DNA of 64,000 nt from Dendrolimus kikuchii. Taxonomy: Eukaryota; Arthropoda; Insecta; Lepidoptera; Lasiocampidae. The stretch lies in the NCBI GenBank assembly GCA_019925095.2, contig CM034398.1, positions 10,803,001 through 10,867,000 on the forward strand, written 5' to 3'. How positions within the stretch are numbered: the stretch's first letter is position 1; each line of letters opens with the position of its first letter. Below the pieces are notes generated by a model. That model made no database searches. It was not told where the DNA came from and saw nothing but the letters and a program-made list of their open reading frames with translations. The position numbers were made by a program, and so were the translations under genes. This document shows, in pieces, positions 1 through 10,689 of this stretch.

Positions 1-328
1 TGGTATCAATCACTGAAAAAATCGCGTTTGAATTTGTTTTTTTTTTTCAATCTCGCCACTTTAAATTCATCCCAGAAAAATTCCCGCGGGATTCTCAGGA
101 AAAAAGTAGCGCAGATTTTAAGTTTAAAAATTGTCTGTCAACCAATGAAAACCGCATTGAAATCTGCTTGGTAATTTTTACGTGAATCCCGACCGAACAA
201 ACAGACAAACTGAAAATAAATCTAAAAAACATTGCATCTTGTTTTCCATCGGTTAGGTATATAATGTATTCCAGTTTTTTTTTATAGTTTCAATGTACAG
301 ACACGGCATGTTTAGAATTTTAGAATAT
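1..328 (+). repeat. Modular dispersed repeat (family R1), copy a
   Basis: Non-coding repeat whose landmarks recur at 5600-6068, 36360-36900 (inverted), 45830-46139 and 47390-48165 (inverted). Landmarks in order are a CCGCGGGATTCTC-like core, GTAGCGCAGATTTTAAG, a TTTTTACGTGAATCCCGA box, and a tail with ACAGACACGGCATGTTTAGAA. It runs into the window from the left, so its 5' limit is unknown. The tail is interrupted at AATATT by the LTR-like repeat that follows. The transposon class is not settled. Confidence 0.6.
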
Positions 329-658
329 TGATACGAGTCGCGAGACTCAAATTAAAATGCCGTTAGAATTACTATAGAGTTTATTAGAACTACACAAACA
401 CGTATAACACAGGTACAAATATAACCAAACACAACAAGTCCAAACGTAATACAGAAGGTCGTAATTCAATAAAACGCGCTAAGTCCGTCACTTATTAGAT
501 TCCCGATTGTAGTACACACGTCTTGCTTCACTCGTGGTTATCGCTCGACTGACTATTCCCTCAATCGGGCCATTGCTTTATACTGCACAGATGCAATATG
601 TCCGCTCGGCTGCGTGACCGAATTTCCTAGAATCAGCTTGTACTTTAAATCCGTAACA
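329..658 (-). repeat. LTR-like dispersed repeat, copy 1 (probable solo LTR)
   Basis: Read on the minus strand it begins TGTTACGG and ends CTCGTATCA. It has a TATAAA box about 70 bases in and an AATAAA about 60 bases before the end, as expected for an LTR carrying promoter and polyadenylation signal. Closely similar sequences lie at 18075-18372 and 52108-52399. No coding region adjoins it and no clear target-site duplication is visible, so a solo LTR is inferred; the parent element (BEL/Pao or Gypsy) cannot be named. Confidence 0.5.
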
Positions 659-1734
659 CCTGGCTAATTATCACAATACAACAATAGGCCTTATACCAAT
701 AAGTAAACAAAATAAGACGACGATAAAAGAATTTAAATGTTATTAGTTCAAATGCCGACGAGTAATAAATGTGCTTTGTTTTAAATATGCAGGTGGGTTT
801 TGTGTTTGTCGGGATCTGAGTTGTAACAATATTATAGATTACGTGCATACTTTCTTTCAATATCTTACAGGATTCACAAGATATTAGTAATTAATAAAGC
901 ATATGTTTCGCGCAAGCGGGATATAAAATTAGCCCTGTACACAATCTCGTATCATTCAGCAATCCATGTCTTGCCTTCTATTGTTTAAAGGTTTTAAGAA
1001 AAACTTGAGTACCTAATTCTTTTAAAAGTAATTCCATGTGAAAATTACGCAATTAAAAGTATTTTATTTTAAAACGTAGTTAACTTTATACCTACCATCA
1101 TATAAGGTCATTAAATACGTGTTTGAATTTGTGTAAGCCGCAACTGCCTTTATATAATATAAGCTTATGAATATGTACAAGTGGGTTGAGTTCTTAACAC
1201 GGCCGCGGCGAGCGCACTTGGCTCCGACTCAAGACCTCTTCATTCCCCTATGTCTCGCCGGTAAATAATTGCGACTGTACCGCGCACCACTCACCTTGAC
1301 AATTATGTGCACTTTATTTGAAGGTGCTTCGCGTTTACTATCTTACCCCACCGCCCACCTTAGAGTTATATACGAAGAGCATTGTAGCATACTATCTGTG
1401 TCACTACGCAACCTGTGACCTTTTTTCACTACAATGTACGAGTACGATTCGTATTACACTTTGAATTCTAAGCACCAAACTTACACGTAAATATTTGATA
1501 TATTCTAATTTGTGTTTTCTTTTATCATCTGCTTCTTCTTTTTTTAATATCATTATGGTTAGTAAAGCAATGATAAGCAAACCATATAGCTAAAATAATT
1601 TATAAAGTAGTTTAAGTATTATGTATTTATAAGGTAGTATAATATGTGTATTTAACTTAGGAAATAGTCTAAGTTCTTATATGTATTTAAGTTATGTCCT
1701 AAGTAATGCTCAGCACCACCTACATCGCCAGATT
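659..1734. other. AT-rich intergenic DNA with a GC-rich block
   Basis: No coding region is supported. The only contrast is a GC-rich block at about 1199-1370 containing GCCGCGGCGAGCG and CCCCACCGCCCACC. On the minus strand it includes AAG followed by GTGAGT, a good splice-donor match at about 1288-1297. It could be a promoter or 5' exon of a gene whose remainder is not visible, but nothing confirms this. Confidence 0.3.
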
Positions 1735-1885
1735 AGTTGAAAATATTCTTCAAGTTAGCTTGCCTGGAAGAGATTGCTTAAAGCGATAAAGCCGCCTATT
1801 GTTTTTACCATGATAATATTGTAATCTTGCATATTTTTGGTTTTTGTAATTTGTTTATTTGGTGAGCAATAAAGTATTGTATAGC
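1735..1885 (+). repeat. LINE 3' tail (GGAAGAGAT...CAATAAAGTAT family)
   Basis: Contains CTGGAAGAGATTGC, a GCGATAA motif, AAGCCGCC and a terminal GAGCAATAAAGTAT. The same motifs occur inverted at 19085-19205, 31590-31725, 42480-42545 and 52745-52870, marking a 5'-truncated non-LTR retrotransposon tail. No reverse-transcriptase sequence is attached. Confidence 0.55.
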
Positions 1886-1984
1886 TATTTACCTATGTAA
1901 CAATATGTGAAAACAATTAAATAGTTTTATTTGTATAAATATTAAATAGTTTAGATCTAAACTGTTTGCTTTCCGAATAAAGTA

Positions 1985-3165
1985 AATAAAAATATTTTTA
2001 ACAAAAACAAAACCGACTTCAAACTACAAAGGAAAAAATAAATATTTAACCGACTTCTTTCTACAACATCTTGAAGTCCGTGCGAAGTAAAACAAAATAC
2101 TACATTTTGAAATGTTGTTGTTGTTTTTTTATATATTACTACGCACTGTTCAACATGTTGTAGAAAGTGGGTTAATTTGAGTTTTTTGGCGGGAACTGAA
2201 AGGAGATGTTGTGCTATGCAGTTTTATTTTCTAAAAATGTGTAAAATTACTCTAAAATGAACAATAGTTGTAGGATATTGATAGTTTTTGAGTAGTAATT
2301 ATGTGTTTTATGAGAAATATGAACTGTAGAGTCAAATGTGGCCTTTTGAGTTGTCACAAGAACTCCGTTGAATGGCACTAGCTGATAACCTACAGTTCAG
2401 CTGTGCTACACATAGGTTTAAGAAAATGAAGAAACTACATTGAATCTTAGATCTGGCTGAAAGGCCTAGCTGCCAAGCCATAAAATCCAAAAAAAAAAGT
2501 GGTTTAATATTTTTTTTGCTTTTTAATTCAGTCAGTTTGGTTTTTGTTTTTACTTTATTCGGAAAGCAAACAGTTTAGATCTAAATTATTTACTATTTAC
2601 AAAAGACCATCAAATTTTTTTCACATATGGTTACTGCTCCCCAAAAAAAAAATTGAAAGTGGGCCCATAATTGACGGAGAAATCGCGTAAGACGCATATA
2701 AAAAAATCAAGCGCCTGTAGAAAATGTAATAATAGCACGCGTATACAAGCGTTTTTATAATAGTGTAGGCGCTCAGTCTTTTTACAAATAAAGGTTAGTC
2801 TCGATTTCCTTGGAATCCACTCACCAGATCCTGACTTGCTGACTATGGTACCACCCCGGAAGGGTAGACTTACGAATCAAGAAAAAAAATTGAAAATCGC
2901 TCCATAACTGACGAAGATATCGTGTAAGAAAGAAGTCGTTTAACAAATTTCGAGGGTTTCTCTCGATTACCCTAGGATCCATTCATCAGTTCCTGGCATA
3001 GCGACAATGAGACCAAATGGGACCAAAAAACTTTGAAAATCGGTTCACAATTGATGGAGAAATCGAGTAACAAACAAATACAAAAATAAAACACAAACGA
3101 ATTGAGATCCTCCTCCTTTTTAAAGTTAGGTAATAAATATATCAAAGGGCGTTGGTTCGAGGCCT
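1985..3165. repeat. Composite of CGACTTC-family dispersed repeats
   Basis: Several pieces of one family lie here in both orientations. AAAACCGACTTCAAAC and TTTCTACAACATCTTGAAG (about 2010-2085) fold back on TGTTGTAGAAAGTGGGTTAA (about 2155-2176), making a hairpin element. Blocks at about 2655-2700, 2880-2950 and 3025-3120 carry AATTGACGGAGAAATCG-type motifs and a GAGATCCTCCTCC end. The same motifs recur at 33180-34115 and 59705-61035. Non-coding. Confidence 0.55.
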
Positions 3166-3227
3166 GATCAGAACGCATATACCACTTAAGCAGTTTTCTG
3201 ACGTATTTTGTATATTTTTATAATTAC

Positions 3228-3545
3228 CGTGCAGGAACGGAGAAAGAATACATTTTCCTGCGGCCCGGCGGCCTGTCGGAAGAGGCGACTAAACAACTCA
3301 CAGCCAGGTGGTAGGGTATTTGCTCGACTGGATGGCGATCACCCCTGATCTAGAGTATGCCGCAATAACAACCTTGTGTTGTGTTCCGGAATTAGTGACC
3401 AGGTTTCAGTCTCCTTTAAGAGAGCAGCGGCGCATTTGTAGCACCTTTGGTGTTGCAAATGTTCATAGGCGATGGTAACCGCTTTCCATCAAGTGGGCCG
3501 TCTGCCTGTCTGCTGAACTCCTGCAATAAAAAAAAAACCACGTGC
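3228..3545 (+). repeat. SINE-like repeat, copy 1
   Basis: A 310-bp unit from GTGCAGGAACGGAG to a CTGCAATAAAA tail. It matches the reverse complement of 33655-33977 at roughly nine bases in ten and is similar to 17010-17312. No open frame spans it. Its last ~80 bases resemble the 3' tail that follows the CR1 reverse-transcriptase fragment at 19905-20025, which suggests a SINE mobilised by that LINE. Its head does not look like a tRNA. Confidence 0.55.
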
Positions 3546-3694
3546 TGACGGTGAAGGAAAACATCGCTATAAACCTGTACATCGAGATAACCTAAGGAAT
3601 CAAACCCGCCAACCCCCCTTAGAAAAGCATAGCGGATATTTGCCTGTTCTATCAGTATAAACAGTAGGCCTGAGCCCAAAAATGGAATTCTACA

Positions 3695-3960
3695 CCTTTT
3701 TATATTTGCTTATAGATTCATCTGATGGTAAGTAGATGGTTATCGTCGCTCATAGGCATCTGCAACACTGAGGAAGACAAAGCGTTATAAACCTCGTTAA
3801 GAATTAAATATCTGTTCACCCCTCTCTTAAAGAGCCTCATATCTCCTTTTAGGCTATTTTATAATATTTCTCAGTCATTTTATTAAGAATGGAACCCTTA
3901 TCAAATCGTCATGTCTGTTCGGCCCTCAGTCTTTGAATATCACACACTTTGTATGCAGTC
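3695..3960 (-). repeat. CR1-like LINE 3' end fragment
   Basis: On the minus strand the order is AAGAGAGGGGTGAACAG, TGTTGCAGATGCC, GGTTATCATC-like and TGCTTATA motifs. This parallels the sequence after the stop of the CR1 fragment at 19477-19904. Similar tails are at 14700-14895 and 41830-42060. It is short and non-coding. Confidence 0.5.
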
Positions 3961-5599
3961 ATTTTACTCAAAAACCACTGAGTCTCTATGTGGATTAAAT
4001 ATTACATCTAACAGAAGTATGTTTTATACACCGCGTCACAATGAATTATAGCGATTCTTTTTAATAAGTGTAGGGATTAGGGATGAATTTTTTTCAGTGT
4101 ATAAAGACTACAAAGGCATGCGGATTATTTGTAAATCATATTTTAACAAATTGTAACAATGTTCATCATTCCTTAGCAATGAGAAATATAATTTACTTTT
4201 TACATGAGATTCTGCTTAAATTCTTTCTACGTTGATGATATCATTGTATGCAAGAAAAATAATACTAGTTTGTAGGAGTTAGTCGGTGTTGAAAACAACC
4301 CCTACATTCTATGACACAATATCGTCTAGACACATTCACGCAACCGAACAAAGATGTTGTAACAAGCGGGTTTCAATTTGCGAAAAATAACTATTTGTGC
4401 TGGTTAGAAGAACAGAGCGTAAAATAAGGTCTATACTATAGACTACCACTTGTCTCAAAAATAATCTTGAAACGGATAAAATCGGAAATGAAAATTTGTA
4501 TGTGCAAGCCACAATTTCTCATAATAAGTGAAAATCCATATTTAGACTTGTGATAATAAATAAAAAAATTGGGTGTTCAGTGTTAAGTTGCGTCGTTACT
4601 TCATTCACAAAGTAATCAACGCGTACAAAGTTGCGAGTAATAGTAAGTAAGTATACTAGTTGTTATGTTATTATACAACACAACCAAAGCATATATACAA
4701 ATAAGTCTCTGACTCAATAAAGGAAAAAATCATTTTGTCCAGTACGTACATATACATAAGTTTAACAAAAAACCTAAACACTCTACTTTCTTAAAATTTA
4801 ATCCCTCTTATACCTACGTGGCATATATCGATCAATTTCTGTCCCTCTTTGTAGAAGCTTTCTATTTAATGGAAAGAAAACACTGTTTGAATACATGAAT
4901 AAAGAAATCCAACAATTCTAAAGACAAGTACCCACTTTAATAGACCAAACATGTTGACTTTCCTTTTTGAGAAAGAAGAAATTAAGCCTCTAAAGGTAGG
5001 ACGTAATAATATTTATTATTTTTTGATTATAAAGCTGTCTCGTCGTTGCGATGAAACGAAAAAGCAAAACTTTGAGATAAATATATAAATCTATAGGAAT
5101 AAGCCTGCGAGAGAATGAAATACTAGTTTTACATTGTGCAGCGTAGATTAGAGAGTCAATAAGACCGATGATTAAACATAGGTGCAATTTGGACCGTCAT
5201 AAAACTGACTGATAATAATGTTTTTAGACTAAAAAAAATTGAAAGTGATACTTAAGAAGTTTATTTTGAATTATTAATATGTTGACAGATGTAGGCTAAA
5301 GAAATTAATTACATTTAGTTAGAGAAGAACTATTGGTGACTATATTTTCTCTGAACTTTCACTTCTGCGTGTGAACTGTACACACATTTTTTTAAGTATG
5401 AAAATACATGAATTGTGATGATGCCCGTAAAAACCCGGAGTAAGTAACGTTACCAAAGGCATACATAACGAAGTCTCTACTCCTAAAGATATGTAACAAA
5501 TACAGGAACTGTCATATTAAGCAAATCATAATATCACGTGGTTTCGAAGCTGGGATATCCTTAGTTTTAGTATCAATCGGATCCAAAACAGCTATTTTT
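3961..5599. other. Intergenic, no feature recognised
   Basis: AT-rich sequence of about 1.6 kb. Both strands were read for long frames, tRNA boxes, tandem arrays and inverted repeats, and nothing stood out. A 65-codon frame at 4990-5187 on the minus strand has no recognisable domain and is not supported as a gene. Confidence 0.4.
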
Positions 5600-6068
5600 T
5601 ATGTATACTACCCACATTAAAACATTCCTGGATAAATTCGCGCGGAATTCCCGGAGTATAAAGTATCGAATCACTTGATAAGGGACTTAAGCTGTCCTTC
5701 TAGCGATATCGTATCGCAATCAGCTAATATTTATACAATCTTACTAACTTATACCATTCCCGGGAAAATTAACGCGGGACTCCCGATACACAAAGTACCG
5801 CAGTATTTAAAAAAGAATGTAAGATATTGTTTTAGTGAAAACAGTATCGGAATAAGCAAATTTTTATGCACCCGAACAACTACAAATCGCTCCCGGGAAA
5901 ATTACCGCAGGATTCCCAGGATAAAAATAATGCAGATTTTAAGTCTAAGAATTTTCTGTCAGTCAGCGAAAACCACATTGAAATCGGCCCAGTAGTTTTT
6001 ACGTGAATCCCGAACAAACAGACAAGAAATAAATTGCATCGTACTCTCCATCGTTTATATAGTCTACT
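5600..6068 (+). repeat. Modular repeat R1, copy b, with three ~130-bp units
   Basis: Three successive units start at about 5628, 5759 and 5893, each with a CCCGGGAAAATT...GCGGGA.TCCC core followed by TAAA.GTA and a TTTTAGTGAAAAC or TCAGCGAAAACC segment. The last unit runs into GTAGTTTTTACGTGAATCCCGAAC and CTCTCCATCGTTTATATAGTCT. Frames through it have no protein-like character; the core is palindromic at base level. Unit spacings of 131 and 134 bases show a tandem origin. Confidence 0.55.
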
Positions 6069-6108
6069 AGAGTTTACCCCGCGGCTGAGCCGCGGGTTAA
6101 CCTCTAGT
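6066..6108. repeat. 43-bp imperfect palindrome with CTAGT at both ends
   Basis: ACTAGAG and CTCTAGT flank a GC-rich stem CCCGCGGC/GCCGCGGG with loop TGA. Read on either strand there is a GC hairpin followed a few bases later by CTAGT, the arrangement known at Helitron 3' ends. That both strands satisfy it may be coincidence or may reflect two abutting element ends. Confidence 0.5.
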
Positions 6109-6598
6109 TCCTGCTTCTTGTTTAAAGAGCAGGCGTTAATACAGGTTACAATGTACACCATTTTTATGTTAGTGCCATTTGCACCCGAAAAATTCACTTC
6201 ATTTTATATCGCAAACTCGATGCTTGATATATTCTCATGCCGATCTCCTGGCATGAGTATATATGTCCATTTTCGGCATTAAAACTACATTTAAACAAAA
6301 TTACAATAAAAACGATCCAGTATTCCCAGTGTTTTCCGAAAACTTAACAGGAAGACATATCGAGTTACTATCGCATTTTAATAGACTATGGATTTTTATA
6401 TCTATGAACTTGAGAAATGATTGGTCTCATCCAAACTTTCATCCTCTATTACAAACAGTCCTAGTTTTATTTATCTATCCCCCGTCAATGAAAACTACAA
6501 AAATGACAAAAGGGACAACATCAGCAAAAAGGACAAAAAGAGCAACATGGAAAAAAAGGACATAAAAGAGTCGAAGAGCAAAAGAGCAAAGAGCAAAA

Positions 6599-6782
6599 GG
6601 GCAAAAGGGCAAAAGGGCAAAAGGGTAAAAGGGTAAAAGGGTAAAAGGGCAAAAGGGCAAAAGGGCAAAAGGGCAAAAGGGCAAAAGGGCAAAAGGGCAA
6701 AAGGGCAAAAGGGCAAAAGGGCAAAAGGGCAAAAGGGCAAAAGGGCAAAACGGCAAAACGGCAAAACGGCAAAACGGCAAAA
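6599..6782 (+). repeat. Octanucleotide minisatellite, 23 units
   Basis: Twenty-three consecutive 8-bp units: three GGGCAAAA, three GGGTAAAA, thirteen GGGCAAAA, then four CGGCAAAA. They are preceded by irregular GAGCAAAA units (6574-6598) and followed by decaying AGGACAAAAT. Because 8 is not a multiple of 3, long stop-free frames on the minus strand translate into low-complexity Leu-Pro-Phe-Cys repeats; these are an artefact of the array, not a protein. Confidence 0.95.
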
Positions 6783-6819
6783 AGGACAAAATAACCAAAA
6801 TGATGAAAATGGCAAATCA

Positions 6820-7136
6820 CAAAACCAACCAAAGCCTGTCCCACTTTTGGGATAATCTTTACATAAATCTATCCCAAAATCTATCCCATTATCCGGGATG
6901 AAAATTATCCCTTGTCCACCCTCGGTATTCAAATTACATATGTACCGAGTATCAGCCAAATCGGTCCAAAAGTCTTTCCGTAAAAGGATAACAAACAGAG
7001 AGACAAATATACTTTTATCCCGGAAACTATCCCATTTTCCGGGATAAAAAGTATCCTATGTTCATTCTCGGCATTGAATATATATATATACTGAGTTTCA
7101 GCCAAATCGGTCCAGTAGTTTTTACGTGAAAACGGA

Positions 7137-7185
<49 letters not shown>

Positions 7186-7212
7186 GTTACTTTCGCATTT
7201 ATAATATTAATA
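6820..7212 (+). repeat. Lepidopteran MITE-like repeat with tetranucleotide array
   Basis: Contains two CCAAATCGGTCCA.TAGT-type boxes (about 6956-6972 and 7102-7120), TTTTTACGTGAAAACGGAAC, an (ACAG)n array and the terminal ACTTTCGCATTTATAATATTAATAGGGAT module. This architecture is widespread in Lepidoptera, where such elements carry GTCY-type microsatellites. The ATCCCATT.TCCGGGA blocks relate it to R1. It has no coding capacity. Confidence 0.6.
7137..7186 (+). repeat. (ACAG)n microsatellite
   Basis: About twelve perfect ACAG tetranucleotides lie just before GAGTTACTTTCGCATT. The array is internal to the MITE-like repeat rather than random. Confidence 0.95.
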
Positions 7213-7290
7213 GGGATTTCAGTGGGGTTTTTTTTTAATAGCTTTAATTCACAGACACGGCATGTTTAAAATTTTATATTATTATAGATA
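7213..7290 (+). repeat. R1 tail
   Basis: AATAGCTTTAATTCACAGACACGGCATG and TTATTATAGAT correspond to the 3' ends of the R1 copies at 280-328 and 49405-49450. Confidence 0.5.
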
Positions 7291-7478
7291 ATAAATACCA
7301 CTTAATCCTTTTCTCAAAAAATATTCTATCACATATTAAAAAAATCAGTTTAATTCGTTCTCTTAACACCACACACACATATAACTAATTATGCTAAACT
7401 CATCCGACTGGTCCAATGTGTATATTATTATATCTACCACGGATTGACGGGTGAAAGATAAGATCTTGAGGAAACTGA

Positions 7479-7545
7479 CATGTAGAGACTACCGGTATAT
7501 GAAACCAGTGGCCTCACCGGTTTCATATACCGGTAGTCATGTAGA
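7479..7545. repeat. 51-bp hairpin flanked by 8-bp direct repeats
   Basis: The segment 7487-7537 is a hairpin with arms ACTACCGGTATATGAAACC and its exact complement around a loop of about 12 bases. CATGTAGA lies directly on both sides (7479-7486 and 7538-7545). An 8-bp duplication is the size made by hAT-type transposases, so an extremely short non-autonomous element is a reasonable inference, though the ends do not show a canonical hAT terminus. Confidence 0.6.
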
Positions 7546-9199
7546 TATGGACGAACATCGAACATACCGACCATTACCCTGTAATAAAAAGAATACGAAT
7601 CTAACTTTGGGACGTTTATAAGCTTATATTAAACGTAATTGTCTGTTGATTTAATCAAATCAAAGAATTTCGCGAAATCTTACCAGCAAACGAAGCAGAG
7701 ACTTATGCTTGACCGACTTTTATATTGCCAAGCTTTATAAATGAGACGCCGTAGTCAAAATTTGAAAATCATGTTAAACGACTGAGAACCGTCTCGGGGA
7801 ATACAATTCATCAAAATTTTGTCGAATTAAGTCCGTTGTAAACGTTATCGAATTAAGTATTGGCGTCTAAGGGCCGGGCACGACGTCTTATTTAAAGGTT
7901 ACCTCGCCCTTTGTACTAAAAGCTCAAAGAAATATTTAGCAGAAAAACATATAGAGCCGTCTTAACCATATTGAGCGTCAGGGTACAAAAATCAACTTTC
8001 GTCCCCTATTTTATATCAGAAGCATTAAGAAATCCTTATGTCTGTCCGTCTATCCATCGCATGGTATATGTAGATATAAGGCGATCGGCTTGCGCCTCCT
8101 AGGTCCTTGCGTCCGGGTAAAGACAGCCCCGAATACATACATAACAGTCATAGTACTTTACTGGCTAAAGTATTCGCTTCGCAATTCAATGTACAAATTT
8201 CGTGTGCTAACGAAGAAGACACCCTAAGGAAAGCTTAGACATCGTTATTTTTATAGATCCAATAAATCAAAGATTTGAAGGAAACTAATTAATTCTTTCT
8301 CCGGCTGATTTCATCCAAAAATGCTTTAATTAATAAAGTATCAAAAGTGAGATAATTTAGTGATGTAAGGACTTAAGAGTTATTTAAAATAATGTCATAC
8401 ATAATGTAGTATTTTTTAACGATATTGAATTAGATTTTTTTTATAAAGTAAGTAGAAGAACCGACAGATGATCAGTAATAGATCATAATCGTTATAATTT
8501 CATTAAAGAAATAAATTAACGCTTGTGCCATAACGGAACAAACATGAATCATCCGAGCTGATCCCTGTACCACAAGAATATTGTAAACGTACTGGGAAAA
8601 TATCGGGAAGGCAGTTAAAATATCTGTTTTAATGGAAACAAATTTGAATATTTTATGTTCTCGTGACCAACTGGCCAACGCTTAAACCACAAGACCACTA
8701 AAGCTATTCGAAGTGACTTGAAAACTTCTCCTGAAATTTTAATAAGTCACTTTTGGTTCAGTTCATAAAATATGCAAGTGTCAAAAAATTCTACGGAGTC
8801 AGTAATTTTTTTAGACAAATACAAAGAAGCGTAATTGTATATTTTATAAATTCAGTGGCTTTATATTTAAATTATATTGTAATAAAAAAAATGCAAAGGT
8901 TATATAAAGGTTATATAGGACTATATATAGCCTCTGACGGCTACAAGTGGAATATTCAGCTTTGGACACTTCTTTAGGTGCCCAAATGGCAGGCAATATT
9001 ATCTCGTTAGGTGACATACATCATAGTACAGATGATTCGGATAGTCATCAAGGAATGTACCACGGAAATGCAGGAGTTGGTTTCCCTTATCACTGTTTCA
9101 CCGTCGGACAACCAGTCAGCGTTCTGCACCACCGTTACATAGTGGAAACACCACACATCAAAACAAAGCTTTTTTCTTCCAAGTTTCTGTACCGCCAAA
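7546..9199. other. Intergenic, no feature recognised
   Basis: AT-rich and without a supported gene. Frames of 60-100 codons in 8470-9350 have no domain, no splice-supported continuation and overlap a LINE fragment at their distal end. Confidence 0.35.
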
Positions 9200-9290
9200 G
9201 AAAGAAGTATGTATGCCAGAATAAAGGAGTGTAGATGGAAAAAATGTATTATGCCGATGGTTGGGAGAAGGTGAAAGAAAAGATAGAGAC
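9200..9290 (+). repeat. RTE-like LINE fragment
   Basis: GTATGCCAGAATAAAGGAGTG followed by a Lys-rich reading matches, in the opposite orientation, the end of the RTE-like fragment at 50726-51025 (CACTCC.CTATTCTGGCATAC). Short, non-functional remnant. Confidence 0.45.
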
Positions 9291-10689
9291 CACCAAATAA
9301 CACAAATTGCCAGAGTTACTACCGGCAAGTTCAATTCGAATATCATCAAGTTACCAATGAGTAAGTACTATCTTTTAAGTAAGCGTATCCTAGACCTTGT
9401 CCTTACTTAACATTATATAAGAGAGCGGTTAAACACGAACCTATACAGCTCCAAAAAAATCACAACAGTAAATGGCATAAATAAAGCGATTACTTTTTAA
9501 ATGTGTTGTTTAAATCGAGATTATAATTGAATTATTTAATTTATATAGAGCATAGGTACCTGAAAGGTGTAAAGTGAAGTATGAAGCGTTGATCATGCCG
9601 CCCACAACACCGCCGCCCTCTGCTCAGTGCGAAGTCGAACGCAGTCGAGGCTGGCTGCGTCGTTCATCACTGCCCTGCATAACCCTAGTAAATCTCGAGC
9701 AGTACAACTTAAAAAATGTTGCCAAATGACGTTTTAAAAATACATGTGTCATACAAACACCTTAAGAGTACATAAATAATGAAAATTAAAATTGTGCAAG
9801 TTCCTGTCAACGAACTAAACTGGATTTAAATATCTTTGTGTATATTTTTGAGATGTGATTGAATAATTATTAACTATTCGTAAGTAATCTTTCAGATAAT
9901 TCACATGTGCGAGCGTGATAGTGCTTTTTTGTAGTATTATTTGCATTAAACTATATAAGACACATTTTCATACGCTATCCTATTTCTTTAATTTCTATAG
10001 TAGGTTAAAGGCTTCTATTATTGCATCAAACTTCCTTATCTTATTAATTAGATAAATTGAATTAAGAAAACAAATGCCTTTAGCAAATAAAAAATCATTT
10101 TTTTTCATATCTGCAGGTAATATAGATCAAATGTCTGACAAATAATAAATAGAATTCCTTAATCTACTAACTCCAAAGGCTATTAAAACAACCTAACATA
10201 CAAAATTATTACATTTTATAATTTAAAACCAATTGACAAGAGGAAAGAATCACAAAATTCCGGGAAAAATGTTGAAAATCCAATAATTTCCGCAACGTTT
10301 TGAACAATCAATGTCGTCGGACATAAAAGTTTTATGTTACAGATATAATCTTCGATTTATTCGTCTCTAGATTATATGAAATTTAATACAACACAATTTT
10401 TACAGTATAAAATAGGTACAACAAAAGTTGTCGATATATGAAAAAATAATAAAATCAGTCTCGTTTTTTGTGATTCCTTGACGTGATTTAAACAGATTTT
10501 ATTCCGTGCCATTGTTTGGAATATCTAATAGTTTTGTCAAACGTTGTTTTGTTAAACAATGTTCATAATTGTTTTGCGTTGAAGGTTTCAGATATTAGTG
10601 GTTTAATTCATAATTAACTCTTAATGGCTTTTTTACCTTTACCGTCATTTTTCCTTTGTGATTAAACGACGAAATATTTTTAAAAGTTT
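9291..10689. other. Intergenic with a short GC-rich block
   Basis: Mostly AT-rich. A GC-rich stretch at about 9590-9690 contains GCCGCCCACAACACCGCCGCC and GAGGCTGGCTGCGTCG. It has no open frame of note and no repeat partner in the window, so it may be a regulatory segment or an unrecognised exon. Confidence 0.25.

Noticed and set aside
5880..6282. Overlapping 80-105-codon frames in the R1 repeat
   Set aside because: Located in modular non-coding repeat units; not shared as protein between copies.
6588..6785. CRISPR-like array
   Set aside because: Units are 8 bp with no unique spacers; it is a simple tandem repeat in eukaryotic DNA.
6475..6959. Three overlapping long minus-strand frames rich in Leu-Pro-Phe-Cys
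   Set aside because: They are the translation of the 8-bp minisatellite at 6599-6782 in three frames; an 8-bp unit without stops is open in every frame on that strand.
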